A DNA stretch of 64,000 nucleotides, from positions 1-64,000 of the forward strand of contig NZ_NNRM01000011.1 in NCBI RefSeq assembly GCF_002252525.1, given 5' to 3'. Origin of the DNA: Brucella pseudogrignonensis (GTDB taxonomy: Bacteria > Pseudomonadota > Alphaproteobacteria > Rhizobiales > Rhizobiaceae). The notes beneath the pieces were generated by a model that did not search any database, was not told the origin of the DNA, and worked only from the letters and a program-made list of their open reading frames with translations. Below, piece by piece: positions 46,557 to 55,551 of this stretch (its first letter is position 1; each line of letters opens with the position of its first letter). The translations under genes were made by a program, and so were the position numbers.

Positions 46557-47738
46557 ATGTCTTTCCACAAACGACTCGTTATTCAATTCACAGGCTATGA
46601 AGGCCTGCACCCGAAAGCCGTCCGCGTGCGTCATGCGCAAGCGTTGAAGGACTTCGACCGTTTGTGGCACGCAAAGACCAAATTGCCTCCGATGAAAGAC
46701 GAGTCGGATGACTGCGGCAGTCTGACAGCGACGACCAATGGCAATGGCTGGCAAACGGAAACCGAATTCTGTCAGTTTGGCACCGCAGACATCTTTGACG
46801 ACTACGCAGCCCGCTCTACACCCATGCGTATGCTGACGGGCTTCCGCGCCTTCATGAACATTTTCTTCACAGGCACCCTGCTCCGCTATCTGCTGACCAG
46901 CTGGCGCTTCGTGATGTTCTTCATGTGGCCGTTTCTGTTATCCATCGTCATTATCGCAATCGCGGCCATGATCGCTTCTGCGCCAATGCTTGCCGGTTTC
47001 CCATCCTGGAACCTTGTCTGGTCCCTGCCGCTTGCCGCAGTTATCGCCACATTGCTCGTGCGCTGGCCCGGCGACCGATTCTTCATGTCCTATCTGCTCG
47101 ATGACTGGTCGGCTGCCTATGACCGTATCTATAGCCGCAACGACAAGCTCAAAGCACGTCGTCGCGCCTTTGCGGAAGCACTCAAAAAGAAGATTAAGGA
47201 AAGCAACGCCGACGAAGTGATTATCGTCGCCCATAGCCTCGGCACGGTTCCAGCCGTGGAAGCGCTGGCAGATGTTCAGCGTGAGCGCCCCGACCTGCTC
47301 ACAAAGCAGCCTGTGTCTATGCTGGCCATTGGCTCATGCCTGCTGATGATCGCTCTTCATCCAAAGGCACGCGGCTTGCGCGAAGACGTGCGCGTGGTGA
47401 TGAACGACAGCCCTGTGCTCTGGTCGGAGTTTCAGGTTCTCACCGACATCATCCACTTCTACGGCTCAGATCCGGCGAATGCGCTGAAGATAAAAGCTGA
47501 GAACCCGCCGCTCATCCATCGTATCCGCTTCAAAAACGTACACAGTGAAAACCGCTATAAGCGTTCAAAGGGCAATTTCTTCCTGATGCACCTGCTTTAT
47601 ATGCGCGGTGCCGAGAAGAAGAACTTCTACGACTTTGGCATGTTTCTGCATGGCCCGTTCTTCTTCCGTGAGCTGATGACAACCCACAAAGACAAAGCCG
47701 CCCCACTTGATGAAGAGGGACGGCTTCAAAACTCTTAA
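46557..47738 (+). CDS. Membrane-anchored alpha/beta-hydrolase-like protein
   Basis: 393 residues. Two membrane segments at about 118-141 and 151-170 lie between an N-terminal soluble part, which begins RLVIQFTGYEGL, and a C-terminal part. A lipase-like nucleophile elbow, AHSLG (Ser227) in VIIVAHSLGTVPA, has Ala instead of the first Gly of GxSxG. Probably a membrane-bound esterase or lipase facing the cytoplasm; substrate unknown. Convergent with the MaoC gene, stops 10 bp apart. Confidence 0.7.
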   Translation: MSFHKRLVIQFTGYEGLHPKAVRVRHAQALKDFDRLWHAKTKLPPMKDESDDCGSLTATTNGNGWQTETEFCQFGTADIFDDYAARSTPMRMLTGFRAFMNIFFTGTLLRYLLTSWRFVMFFMWPFLLSIVIIAIAAMIASAPMLAGFPSWNLVWSLPLAAVIATLLVRWPGDRFFMSYLLDDWSAAYDRIYSRNDKLKARRRAFAEALKKKIKESNADEVIIVAHSLGTVPAVEALADVQRERPDLLTKQPVSMLAIGSCLLMIALHPKARGLREDVRVVMNDSPVLWSEFQVLTDIIHFYGSDPANALKIKAENPPLIHRIRFKNVHSENRYKRSKGNFFLMHLLYMRGAEKKNFYDFGMFLHGPFFFRELMTTHKDKAAPLDEEGRLQNS

Positions 47739-47748
47739 AGAGCAGCAT

Positions 47749-48225
47749 TTACGCCTCTGGTGGCTCCACCACGGCGATGGTAAGCCATGTCGCCGTGAGC
47801 GCTGGCTTGATGGTGTTCTCAACTTCCAGCGTCACTTCGTAATGATTGACCACCCGGCCCGATGGGCGAATATCGGCATCGGCAAGCTTGAAACGGGCGC
47901 GTACGCGTGCGCCTGTCTTGACCGGTGACATGAAGCGCACTTTATCGAAGCCGTAATTAATACCCATGGTGGCACCTTGCAGCATCGGCAGCGCTTCAAA
48001 AGCCAGCGTTGAAAGCAGCGATAAAGTCAGAAACCCATGCGCAATCGTGCCGCCAAATGGCGTTTCCTTGGCTGCGCGCTCTGGATCAACATGAATGAAC
48101 TGATGATCATCCGTTGCATCGGCAAACTGATTGATCATTTCCTGCGTGACTTCACGCCACTCGGAACATCCGATTTCCGTGCCGATCGCCTCGCGCAACT
48201 GATCGAGCGTAATTGCGTCCTTCAT
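47749..48225 (-). CDS. MaoC-family enoyl-CoA hydratase
   Basis: 158 residues, single hot-dog domain. The hydratase-2 motif is present: FADATDDHQFIHVDPERA and FGGTIAHGFLTLSL, giving the catalytic Asp and His. Likely an (R)-specific enoyl-CoA hydratase linking beta-oxidation with hydroxyacyl-CoA pools. GAGGGA before the ATG. Single gene. Confidence 0.87.
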   Translation of the reverse strand: MKDAITLDQLREAIGTEIGCSEWREVTQEMINQFADATDDHQFIHVDPERAAKETPFGGTIAHGFLTLSLLSTLAFEALPMLQGATMGINYGFDKVRFMSPVKTGARVRARFKLADADIRPSGRVVNHYEVTLEVENTIKPALTATWLTIAVVEPPEA

Positions 48226-48295
48226 TCCCTCAAACTTTCTGCTGAACTGATAACGCCTTCTTTAACCTATAAAAAAGGCCCGGCAAATCATAACC

Positions 48296-48967
48296 TCACG
48301 CGGCAACCAGTATTTCACGGGCGATATCATCCCAATGGCCGAAAACGTGGCTCGCACCCTTGGAAGACAAGCGTTCTGCATGACCTTCATAGGTATGACC
48401 ACCACCCGTATAGCCAAAGGCCGTCATACCGGCTGCAATCGCGCCTTCAACGCCAAACGGCGAATCTTCGATCACCACGCAGCGCGCCGGATCAACGCCC
48501 ATCTTGTCGGCTGCAAAAAGGAAAAGATCAGGTGCGGGCTTGCCGCGCTTGACCATGCTCGATGAATAGACCGCATCACCGAAGTAATGGTTGATACCCG
48601 TCTTCTCCAAGCTGAATGCAATGCGCTCCGGCTGCGAGGAGGATGCAACGCAACGCTTGTGCGGCAGGATTTTCAGAAAATCGGCAATACCGACTGCCGG
48701 CTGCAAATGTTCGGCAAACAGAACCTTCGTTTCCGGCCAGAACTGACTCAAAGCTTCTTCTGGCAAACGATGGCCCGTCAGCCCGGCAATCATTTCAAGA
48801 ATATCTGCCTGCTTCATGCCGATGCCTTTTGCAACCGTACCCTCCGGCAGCATCATGCCGTGATTGGCATAAACCTGCTCAAACGCGCGGCAGGAAAGCG
48901 GCTCGCTATCGACGAGAACACCGTCGCAATCGAAGATAACGAGGTCGAAGGGGGATGCGTTGCTCAT
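48296..48967 (-). CDS. HAD-superfamily phosphatase, beta-phosphoglucomutase-like
   Basis: 223 residues from ATG 48967 (GGAG 9 nt ahead). Motif I DLVIFDCDGVLVDSE, motif II SSSQPERI, motif III KRGKPAPD and motif IV VVIEDSPFGVEGA are all intact, with a helical cap after motif I. Resembles sugar-phosphate phosphatases of the YieH/GmhB-like group; specific substrate not assignable. Confidence 0.87.
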   Translation of the reverse strand: MSNASPFDLVIFDCDGVLVDSEPLSCRAFEQVYANHGMMLPEGTVAKGIGMKQADILEMIAGLTGHRLPEEALSQFWPETKVLFAEHLQPAVGIADFLKILPHKRCVASSSQPERIAFSLEKTGINHYFGDAVYSSSMVKRGKPAPDLFLFAADKMGVDPARCVVIEDSPFGVEGAIAAGMTAFGYTGGGHTYEGHAERLSSKGASHVFGHWDDIAREILVAA

Positions 48968-49113
48968 AAAGGCTCCGATGGAATGCATATGGGGAATGCG
49001 TATTTTGTCGCGCCGATTTGAGATGCGCGCTTTTCACTGTTGATATAGAGACTGTTCGTCCATTGCGCATCTATAACAATATAAGCGTGACAAAATTATC
49101 GCGAAATAGATGG

Positions 49114-49217
49114 TTAGAGCATAAGTCCTGTCGGCGTGAAACGAGGATCGATAAGATTATGCTTCAAATAAAAACGGTTAGAGCGCCAATCTGGTTTTTT
49201 CAGATCGAAACGCACTA
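49114..49217. repeat. Two module B repeats upstream of the Rossmann-SAF gene
   Basis: First part TTAGAGCATAA...GTGAAACGAGG (49114-49145), then a linker ending AAAAACGG, then TTAGAGCGCCAATCTGG...CAGATCGAAACGCAC (49179-49217). The second matches the B module of the composite at 34645. It ends 20 bp before the gene start, so it lies in the leader. Confidence 0.6.
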
Positions 49218-49237
49218 AGTAATTTGCGGAGACTCTC

Positions 49238-50554
49238 ATGACGACGAATGTGGCACTGGTTGGGCTGGCGCGAGACTTGCAATTGCGCGCTGAAACCGGA
49301 AAACCAATCCGCATCGGTCTTATCGGTGCTGGTGAAATGGGCACGGATATTGTCACACAAGTCGCCCGTATGCCCGGCATCGAAGTGGGCGCCCTTTCTG
49401 CCCGCCGTCTGCCGAACACCTTCAAGGCTGTCCGCACTGCCTATGGCGACGATGACAATGCGCGCGAAGCCAATAGCGAAAGCGCTATGATCAGTGCCAT
49501 CGAAAGTGGAAAGATCGCAGTCACCGGCGATAATGATCTGATCCTCTCCAATCCGCTGATCGACGTCATCATCGATGCAACCGGCATTCCGGAAGTCGGC
49601 GCTGAAACCGGCATCAAGGCCATCGAGCATGGCAAGCATCTTGTGATGATGAATGTCGAAGCCGATGTCACCATCGGGCCTTACCTCAAGGCACAGGCCG
49701 ACAAACAGGGCGTCATTTATTCGCTGGGCGCTGGTGACGAGCCTTCCTCCTGCATGGAGTTGATCGAGTTCGTTTCAGCCCTTGGCTATGAAGTGGTCTC
49801 TGCTGGCAAGGGCAAGAACAACCCGCTCAATTTTGATGCCATCCCTGACGACTATCAGGAAGAAGCCGACCGCCGGAACATGAATGTCCGCCTGCTGGTC
49901 GAATTCATCGATGGCTCAAAAACCATGGTCGAGATGGCAGCCATTGCCAATGCAACTGGCCTTGTTCCTGATATTGCCGGGATGCACGGCCCGCGCGCCA
50001 GCATCGACCAGTTGAGCCAAACCCTTATCCCTCAGGCGGATGGCGGCGTTCTCAGCAAAAGCGGCGTCGTCGATTATTCCATCGGCAAAGGCGTTTCGCC
50101 CGGCGTATTCGTTGTGGCCAAGATGGACCACCCTCGCCTTAATGAGCGCCTTGAAGATCTGAAGATCGGCAAAGGCCCTTATTTCACCTTCCACCGCCCA
50201 TACCACCTTACATCGCTGGAAGTACCGCTGACGGTTGCACGCGCCGTTCTGCATGGCAAATCCGATATGGTGCCGCTGCCAAAGCCGGTGGCGGAAGTCT
50301 GCGCGGTCGCAAAGAAAGACTTGCAGCCGGGCGATCATCTCGATGCGATTGGCCAATATTGCTATCGTTCATGGATCATGACGACACCGGAAGCACGCAG
50401 TGCCAAGGCCATTCCTTGCGGCTTGCTACAAAACGGCACCGTCACTGCACCAATCAAAAAGGGTGAACTCATCACCTATGCCAACGCAGCACCACAGCCC
50501 GGCTCTAAGATCGCCGAGCTGCGCGCATTGCAGGACAAGATGATCTACGGCTGA
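49238..50554 (+). CDS. NAD(P)-dependent oxidoreductase with C-terminal SAF domain
   Basis: 438 residues. Rossmann fold at about 25-45 (IRIGLIGAGEMGTDIV), a homoserine-dehydrogenase-like catalytic middle part, and a C-terminal SAF (antifreeze/FlgA-like) domain at about 345-430 (KKDLQPGDHLDAIGQYCYR). Such proteins are sometimes mislabelled FlgA. Related enzymes sit in sugar or sugar-acid catabolism clusters, but here it stands alone, so the substrate is unknown. GGAGA before ATG 49238; strong terminator follows. Confidence 0.82.
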   Translation: MTTNVALVGLARDLQLRAETGKPIRIGLIGAGEMGTDIVTQVARMPGIEVGALSARRLPNTFKAVRTAYGDDDNAREANSESAMISAIESGKIAVTGDNDLILSNPLIDVIIDATGIPEVGAETGIKAIEHGKHLVMMNVEADVTIGPYLKAQADKQGVIYSLGAGDEPSSCMELIEFVSALGYEVVSAGKGKNNPLNFDAIPDDYQEEADRRNMNVRLLVEFIDGSKTMVEMAAIANATGLVPDIAGMHGPRASIDQLSQTLIPQADGGVLSKSGVVDYSIGKGVSPGVFVVAKMDHPRLNERLEDLKIGKGPYFTFHRPYHLTSLEVPLTVARAVLHGKSDMVPLPKPVAEVCAVAKKDLQPGDHLDAIGQYCYRSWIMTTPEARSAKAIPCGLLQNGTVTAPIKKGELITYANAAPQPGSKIAELRALQDKMIYG

Positions 50555-50575
50555 TCGAATATTACCAGCACAAAC

Positions 50576-50604
50576 AAAAACGGCGGCTCGAAGCCGCCGT
50601 TTTT
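50576..50604 (+). terminator. Intrinsic terminator of the Rossmann-SAF gene
   Basis: Perfect 13-bp arms AAAAACGGCGGCT / AGCCGCCGTTTTT with a 3-nt loop and a T tail; works for either strand. Confidence 0.9.
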
Positions 50605-50623
50605 GTTTCTTGCCAGAGCACCC

Positions 50624-50764
50624 AGGCCTTATGAGATTCGGGGAAATGGCGCGCCGAAAATGGTGGGGGTCGAGCACCGGAGCGGAGTGTACTTAAAGTA
50701 CATGAGCACCGGAGCGCAGAACCCCGCCATTTGCAGGCCGCCAGAACCCGAATATCGAAGGCCT
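50624..50764. repeat. 141-bp nested inverted-repeat element at the pntB stop
   Basis: Outer arms AGGCCTT...ATTCGGG and CCCGAAT...AAGGCCT frame an inner pair (AAATGG.GGGG / CCCCGCCATTT), two direct copies of GAGCACCGGAGCG, and a central GTACTTTAAGTAC-like core (actual GTACTTAAAGTAC). The right end overlaps the pntB stop codon. Could be a MITE-like repeat or a terminator structure. Confidence 0.6.
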
Positions 50765-52163
50765 AGTGGTCGAGAGCTTTGACGATACTTTCTACCATTT
50801 TCTTCGCGTCGGCAAAGAGCATCATGGTGTTGTCGCGGAAGAACAGTTCGTTTTCCACGCCAGCATAGCCTGAGCCCATGCCACGCTTGATGAAGAGCAC
50901 TGTACCGGCCTTGTCGACATCGAGGATCGGCATACCGAAAATCGGCGATTGCGGGTCGGTCTTCGCTGCCGGATTGGTCACGTCATTCGCACCAATCACG
51001 AAGGCAACATCAGCCGTCGCAAATTCCGAATTAATGTCTTCAAGTTCGAACACTTCATCATAAGGCACATTGGCCTCGGCCAGTAGCACGTTCATATGGC
51101 CAGGCATACGACCGGCAACAGGGTGGATTGCGTATTTCACTTCCACGCCTTCGGCCTTCAGCTTGTCAGCCATTTCACGCAGCGCGTGCTGTGCCTGTGC
51201 CACCGCCATACCGTAACCCGGCACGATGATGACCTTGGAAGCGTTCTTCATGATGAAGGCCGCATCGTCAGCCGAACCCTGCTTGACCGGACGCTGTTCC
51301 ACTTCACCGCTGCCCGAAGCTGCCACGTCACCGCCGAAGCCACCAAGAATAACCGAGATGAACGAGCGGTTCATGCCTTTACACATGATGTAGGACAGGA
51401 TCGCACCGGATGAACCAACCAGCGCACCGGTAATAATCAGCGCCAGATTGCCGAGCGTGAAACCAATGCCTGCCGCAGCCCAGCCCGAATAGGAATTGAG
51501 CATGGAAACGACAACCGGCATATCCGCGCCGCCAATCGGGATGATGATCAGTACACCGAATACCAGTGCCAGAATGACGATCAGCCAGAACACGAAATGG
51601 CTTTCGGTGTTGGTCAGAACGGCAATCAGGATCACGATTGCAGCCGCAAGGGCCGCATTGATGACATGACGCCCCGGCAGCATGATCGGCTTGCCCGACA
51701 TACGGCCATCAAGCTTCAGGAACGCAATGATCGAACCGGTGAAGGTGATTGCACCAATCGCAACACCCAGCGACATTTCGATCAGCGCCTGACCGTGGAT
51801 CTGACCCACTTCGCCAATGCCGAAAGAATGCGGTGAGTAAAGGGCTGCGGCGGCAACGAGCACGGCTGCAAGACCAATCAGCGAGTGGAAGGCTGCCACA
51901 AGCTGCGGCATGGCCGTCATCGCGATGCGGCGTGCAATCACTGCACCAATACCGCCACCAATGGCGATACCGAGGATAATCAGCACCAGACCGCCAAAGC
52001 TTGGACGTGCCAGCAACAGTGTGGTGACGATGGAGATACCCATACCGATCATACCATAGGTATTACCCTGACGGCTGGTGGTTGGGTGCGAAAGGCCGCG
52101 CAGTGCCAGAATGAACAGGACACCGGAGACCAGATAAAGGAAGGCTGCGAGATTAACGCTCAT
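50763..52163 (-). CDS. pntB: NAD(P) transhydrogenase subunit beta
   Basis: 466 residues. N-terminal membrane domain with about eight to nine segments, and a C-terminal NADP(H)-binding domain III (IIVPGYGMAVAQAQHAL; GANDVTNPAA). With PntAa and PntAb it couples hydride transfer from NADH to NADP+ to proton entry. Starts 13 bp after the pntAb stop. Its stop codon lies in the outer arm of the 141-bp element. Confidence 0.96.
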   Translation of the reverse strand: MSVNLAAFLYLVSGVLFILALRGLSHPTTSRQGNTYGMIGMGISIVTTLLLARPSFGGLVLIILGIAIGGGIGAVIARRIAMTAMPQLVAAFHSLIGLAAVLVAAAALYSPHSFGIGEVGQIHGQALIEMSLGVAIGAITFTGSIIAFLKLDGRMSGKPIMLPGRHVINAALAAAIVILIAVLTNTESHFVFWLIVILALVFGVLIIIPIGGADMPVVVSMLNSYSGWAAAGIGFTLGNLALIITGALVGSSGAILSYIMCKGMNRSFISVILGGFGGDVAASGSGEVEQRPVKQGSADDAAFIMKNASKVIIVPGYGMAVAQAQHALREMADKLKAEGVEVKYAIHPVAGRMPGHMNVLLAEANVPYDEVFELEDINSEFATADVAFVIGANDVTNPAAKTDPQSPIFGMPILDVDKAGTVLFIKRGMGSGYAGVENELFFRDNTMMLFADAKKMVESIVKALDH

Positions 52164-52176
52164 GATGGCTCAGCCC

Positions 52177-52596
52177 TCACTTTTCTTTTTTCTTGTACAT
52201 GGCAAGCATACGCTGGGTAACCAGAAAGCCGCCAAAGATGTTTACGCTTGCAAGGATGAGCGCGATGAAGCCGAAGCCAGTTGCCCAGCCCGAAAGCGAA
52301 AGACCGACTGCAAGAAGTGCGCCGACCACTATCACCGATGAAATAGCGTTGGTAACAGCCATAAGCGGCGTATGCAGTGCAGGTGTCACCTGCCAGACAA
52401 CGTAATAGCCGACGAAAATCGACAGAACGAAAATCGCGAGGCGGAAGACAAACGGATCAACCACGCCACCGGATGCAGCATGGGCGGCAGCCGCAGCTGC
52501 ATCGCCTAAACCACCTGCATTTTCTGCTGCCTGCCTTACGGCATCTGCCGCCTGATTGAGGCTCTCAAGAGCTTTTTCGAGTGCTGTATCGGACAT
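52177..52596 (-). CDS. pntAb: NAD(P) transhydrogenase subunit alpha, membrane part
   Basis: 139 residues with three to four membrane segments, corresponding to the C-terminal membrane part of E. coli PntA; in many alphaproteobacteria this is a separate gene. An N-terminal soluble stretch of about 50 residues, alanine-rich, precedes it. Its ATG overlaps the pntAa stop by one base. Confidence 0.93.
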   Translation of the reverse strand: MSDTALEKALESLNQAADAVRQAAENAGGLGDAAAAAAHAASGGVVDPFVFRLAIFVLSIFVGYYVVWQVTPALHTPLMAVTNAISSVIVVGALLAVGLSLSGWATGFGFIALILASVNIFGGFLVTQRMLAMYKKKEK

Positions 52597-53921
52597 TATG
52601 CCTCTCCTCCATCAGCGGAAGTTTTTGCAGCTTTTGCCGGAGCTTTTCGGGTTGTCTTGGCGACAGGCTTAGCCGTGGCAGACGCCGCTTCCTTTGCAGC
52701 CTCTGCATTGACAGCAGGCGCCTTTGCCTTCGGCGCGGCTTTCGGCTTAGCGACCTTCTCAGCCACAACCGCTGGCGCTGCTTCGACTTCGGCCTTGGCA
52801 AACGCCGGATGCACGACTTTGCCCTCGTGGGTCAGAAGCGTTGCCTTTACCAGTTCTTCCTGCGGATCAAGCTTGAGAAGCTTTGCTTCCTTATCGACCA
52901 GCGTTTCGAGGAATGCATAAAGGTTGCGTGCGTAAAGCTGCGAAGCAGTCGCCGCGATCCGGCCCGGCACATTGAGATGGCCGACGATCTTCACGCCGTT
53001 CACATCTGCAACCTGACCGGCAACAGCACCTTCAACATTGCCGCCGCGCTCAACTGCCAGATCAACCAGCACTGAACCCGGACGCATGGCTGCAACCATT
53101 TCCTTTGAAACAAGACGCGGAGCTGCACGACCCGGGATAAGCGCCGTGGTAATGACGATATCCTGCTTGGCAATATGGTCAGCAACAAGTGCCGCCTGCT
53201 TCGCCTGATATTCCTTCGACATTTCCTTGGCATAACCGCCGGAGGTTTCCGCCGCCTTGAACTCCTCATCCTCGACAGCGATGAACTTCGCGCCAAGCGA
53301 GGCCACCTGCTCCTTTGCAGCCGGACGAACGTCGGTTGCAGTCACGACCGCACCCAGACGACGTGCGGTCGCAATCGCCTGAAGTCCGGCAACACCTGCA
53401 CCCATGACGAAGACGCGGGCTGCAGGCACCGTGCCAGCAGCTGTCATCATCATTGGCATAGCACGGTCATAGACGTCGGCTGCATCAATGACGGCCTGAT
53501 AACCGGCAAGGTTGGCCTGCGACGAGAGAACATCCATCACCTGCGCGCGCGTTATACGCGGCATGAATTCCATCGTGAAAGCGGAAATACCGGCCTTCGC
53601 AAGAGCTGCAACCGCTGCTTCCTGACCGTAAGGATCAAGCATCGCGAAAAGTGCTGCGCCCGGTTTATACCCTTTGAGTTCCGCATCGTTCGGACGGCGC
53701 ACTTTCAGGATAACGTCTGCCGCTTTGGCGTCAGCCGTAGTTCCTATGCGCGCGCCTGCGCCTGAAAACTCGGTATCGATGATACGCGATTTTTCGCCTG
53801 CGCCTTTTTCCACCACGACATCAAAACCAAGCGCGATGAATTTCTTCACCGTCTCGGCAGATGCCGCAACGCGGGTCTCGTTGGGATCACTCTCTTTCGG
53901 AATGAATATAGTCTGGGCCAA
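52596..53921 (-). CDS. pntAa: NAD(P) transhydrogenase subunit alpha, NAD-binding part, with basic tail
   Basis: 441 residues from TTG 53921 (AAAGGGAAA ahead); the N terminus [18 protein letters not shown] fits. Domain I has the NAD motif GAGVAG at 174-179 and the usual dI residues ([19 protein letters not shown]). After the canonical domain ends near 376, residues 377-441 are a low-complexity Ala/Lys/Pro tail ([25 protein letters not shown]) like histone H1, not part of the standard enzyme. Followed at once by pntAb. Confidence 0.93.
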   Translation of the reverse strand: MAQTIFIPKESDPNETRVAASAETVKKFIALGFDVVVEKGAGEKSRIIDTEFSGAGARIGTTADAKAADVILKVRRPNDAELKGYKPGAALFAMLDPYGQEAAVAALAKAGISAFTMEFMPRITRAQVMDVLSSQANLAGYQAVIDAADVYDRAMPMMMTAAGTVPAARVFVMGAGVAGLQAIATARRLGAVVTATDVRPAAKEQVASLGAKFIAVEDEEFKAAETSGGYAKEMSKEYQAKQAALVADHIAKQDIVITTALIPGRAAPRLVSKEMVAAMRPGSVLVDLAVERGGNVEGAVAGQVADVNGVKIVGHLNVPGRIAATASQLYARNLYAFLETLVDKEAKLLKLDPQEELVKATLLTHEGKVVHPAFAKAEVEAAPAVVAEKVAKPKAAPKAKAPAVNAEAAKEAASATAKPVAKTTRKAPAKAAKTSADGGEA

Positions 53922-53970
53922 CTGGTTTCCCTTTCGTGGCTTAATCCGACCTCGCAGCCGGGCACAATCC

Positions 53971-53990
53971 GGGCTTCCGGGAAGAAGCCC
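53971..53990 (-). terminator. Small hairpin between COX IV gene and pntAa
   Basis: GGGCTTC and GAAGCCC arms with a 6-nt loop, no T run. May attenuate transcription from the COX IV gene into the transhydrogenase genes. Confidence 0.4.
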
Positions 53991-54098
53991 CCTTAAAATG
54001 ATGAAACAGACGACATGCATAAAGCCCCGGCAAGGTGCGAGCTGCACCCATACCAAGGCATTCGATCAAATCATGCGGATTATTGCTGGTTTAGATCC

Positions 54099-54320
54099 TT
54101 AGAGGAGGAACCAGGCAGCGGCGCAGATCAGAACAAACAGAACGGTCGCGGAGAAAAAACCACCCGCGAAAAAGCCGAACGCCATGGCAACAAGGAGGGC
54201 AACAACTGCCACTGTGCCCCATTTAAACACACCCATGAAACCAGCATAAGTTTTATCATGCTCTGGATAATCCATCGGCGCGCCGAGTTCAGCCGGAGCT
54301 GTAGTGTGATGTTCTGCCAT
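54099..54320 (-). CDS. aa3-type cytochrome c oxidase subunit IV
   Basis: 73 residues. N-terminal part PAELGAPMDYPEHDKTYAGF and two membrane segments match the bacterial COX aa3 subunit IV family, a small accessory subunit of the oxidase. It is upstream of pntAa on the same strand, an arrangement I know from related alphaproteobacteria, linking respiration with NADPH supply. Confidence 0.88.
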   Translation of the reverse strand: MAEHHTTAPAELGAPMDYPEHDKTYAGFMGVFKWGTVAVVALLVAMAFGFFAGGFFSATVLFVLICAAAWFLL

Positions 54321-54338
54321 TTTGTAGTTCCACCCATT

Positions 54339-54372
54339 CAGATAGTTTGACTATTCTTAGTCAGACTATCTG
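54339..54372. promoter_or_regulatory. Near-perfect palindrome upstream of COX IV gene
   Basis: Arms CAGATAGTTTGACTA and TAGTCAGACTATCTG with a 4-nt loop and a single G-T pair, 18 nt before the start codon. Could be an operator or a leader hairpin that covers the ribosome site region. Confidence 0.55.
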
Positions 54373-54605
54373 TGATCTTTAACGCGCATGCAACCTCAAC
54401 CGGACCTTGCCTCAGGCTTTGGTCCCCGGCTGTTTGTCGCAGCGCCCCTCCACTCCGTCTGTGACCGCATATGCGGCTACGGCAGCTAACTAACCAGAAT
54501 TTTCAGAAATTTCTATACTAAAATATTTAGAGCAACTTTCAAAAAGATTTAAATTATCAAAGGTAAGGATCATGCGTATAAATCGCATAGGCTCACCAAA
54601 AGATT

Positions 54606-55352
54606 TTATATGCCAAGGCCGGTATATTTCGCTGTTGGCAGGATCGTCAGCGGACCGACACCATTGCTCAGATTGCCAAACATCGCACGCCGCTCATGCG
54701 GCTGTGACTTGAAGAACGGGAAGCGGACAGCAACCGCGTCGCGAATATTGCGAATGGGTGCAGCGCCCAGTCCGACCTTGATGCCATAGCCCAGATGCTC
54801 ACGCGCTTCGGCCATGACGGTGGTGCCGAAAATACGCTTATAGAATGCCATATGCTCTGGCTTCACCGATGCAAGACATTGATCCGCTTCAAAAAATTCC
54901 GAAGCCATCGCAGCAATGCGCAAGGTGACATAGGGAATAGCAGGATATTCGCTCAGCAGATCCGGGTCCGCTGCAAAGCGTGTCGGGTCAACAAAAGCCA
55001 TGCCGCTATTGAGGAGAGGATCAAGAATATCGGGAAAGAGCGCATAGCTCGTGCCACGACGATGGTCAGGCGTGATGTAATGAATACGCAATGTACTCAC
55101 CAATTGCCCGTCAATATGGATGCCAAAGACAAACGCATGACTGTCACGATCAATGTCATCAACAATCGATGGCACTTCCGCTTCATGCATCACGTTCGCA
55201 CTTCGGTAAGACCGGTAACGCAGGCGTCCAATCTCTTCGAGATCTTCCGCGTGTACGATGCGTCGATATTCCACCCGATCCAGAAACTGCAATAGCTGCC
55301 GCGCGAAATTGGATAGCGGTGGTTGCCCACCAGAGACAGCTTCATTCGTCAT
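54606..55352 (-). CDS. FeeM-like N-acyl amino acid synthase (GNAT fold)
   Basis: 248 residues. Acyltransferase-like centre: VEYRRIVHAEDLEEIGRLRY, STLRIHYITPD, and late KPEHMAFYKRIFGTTVMAE, the pattern of the FeeM / acyl-homoserine-lactone-synthase-related family that joins fatty acyl groups to an amine or amino acid. No LuxR regulator is adjacent, so quorum sensing is not claimed. The product, if any, is unknown. A palindrome (55427-55458) lies 75 bp upstream. Confidence 0.7.
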   Translation of the reverse strand: MTNEAVSGGQPPLSNFARQLLQFLDRVEYRRIVHAEDLEEIGRLRYRSYRSANVMHEAEVPSIVDDIDRDSHAFVFGIHIDGQLVSTLRIHYITPDHRRGTSYALFPDILDPLLNSGMAFVDPTRFAADPDLLSEYPAIPYVTLRIAAMASEFFEADQCLASVKPEHMAFYKRIFGTTVMAEAREHLGYGIKVGLGAAPIRNIRDAVAVRFPFFKSQPHERRAMFGNLSNGVGPLTILPTAKYTGLGI

Positions 55353-55426
55353 TCAAATAGCATCCGCACCCCGTCAAATCAGTGCGCAGAATAAGGTGCT
55401 TTATAAGCGTGTAAAGGTGTAACTTT

Positions 55427-55458
55427 GAGTTTTTGTCACTTGCCAGTGACAGAAACTC
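55427..55458. promoter_or_regulatory. Palindrome upstream of the FeeM-like gene
   Basis: GAGTTTTTGTCACT and AGTGACAGAAACTC around TGCC, one mismatch. It may be an operator for the FeeM-like gene or the 3' hairpin of the serine hydrolase gene that ends at 55552. Confidence 0.45.
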
Positions 55459-55551
55459 TCATTCACCCTGGATCGCCCGACACGCAGCCGCCAATGCACC
55501 TTAATGAGAATTGGAATGGCCGCTGAAACGGCCACTCCCTCTTTGTGCCGA

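Noticed and set aside
50675-50722. Paired GAGCACCGGAGCG repeats as a possible CRISPR
   Set aside because: Only two copies, with a palindromic core between them rather than a spacer; no cas genes.
54572-54700. Short plus-strand frame after the COX IV region
   Set aside because: It runs antisense into the FeeM-like gene and has no ribosome site.
55431-55455. NifA upstream activator site (TGT-N10-ACA)
   Set aside because: The palindrome has 12, not 10, bases between TGT and ACA, and no sigma54 promoter was seen.
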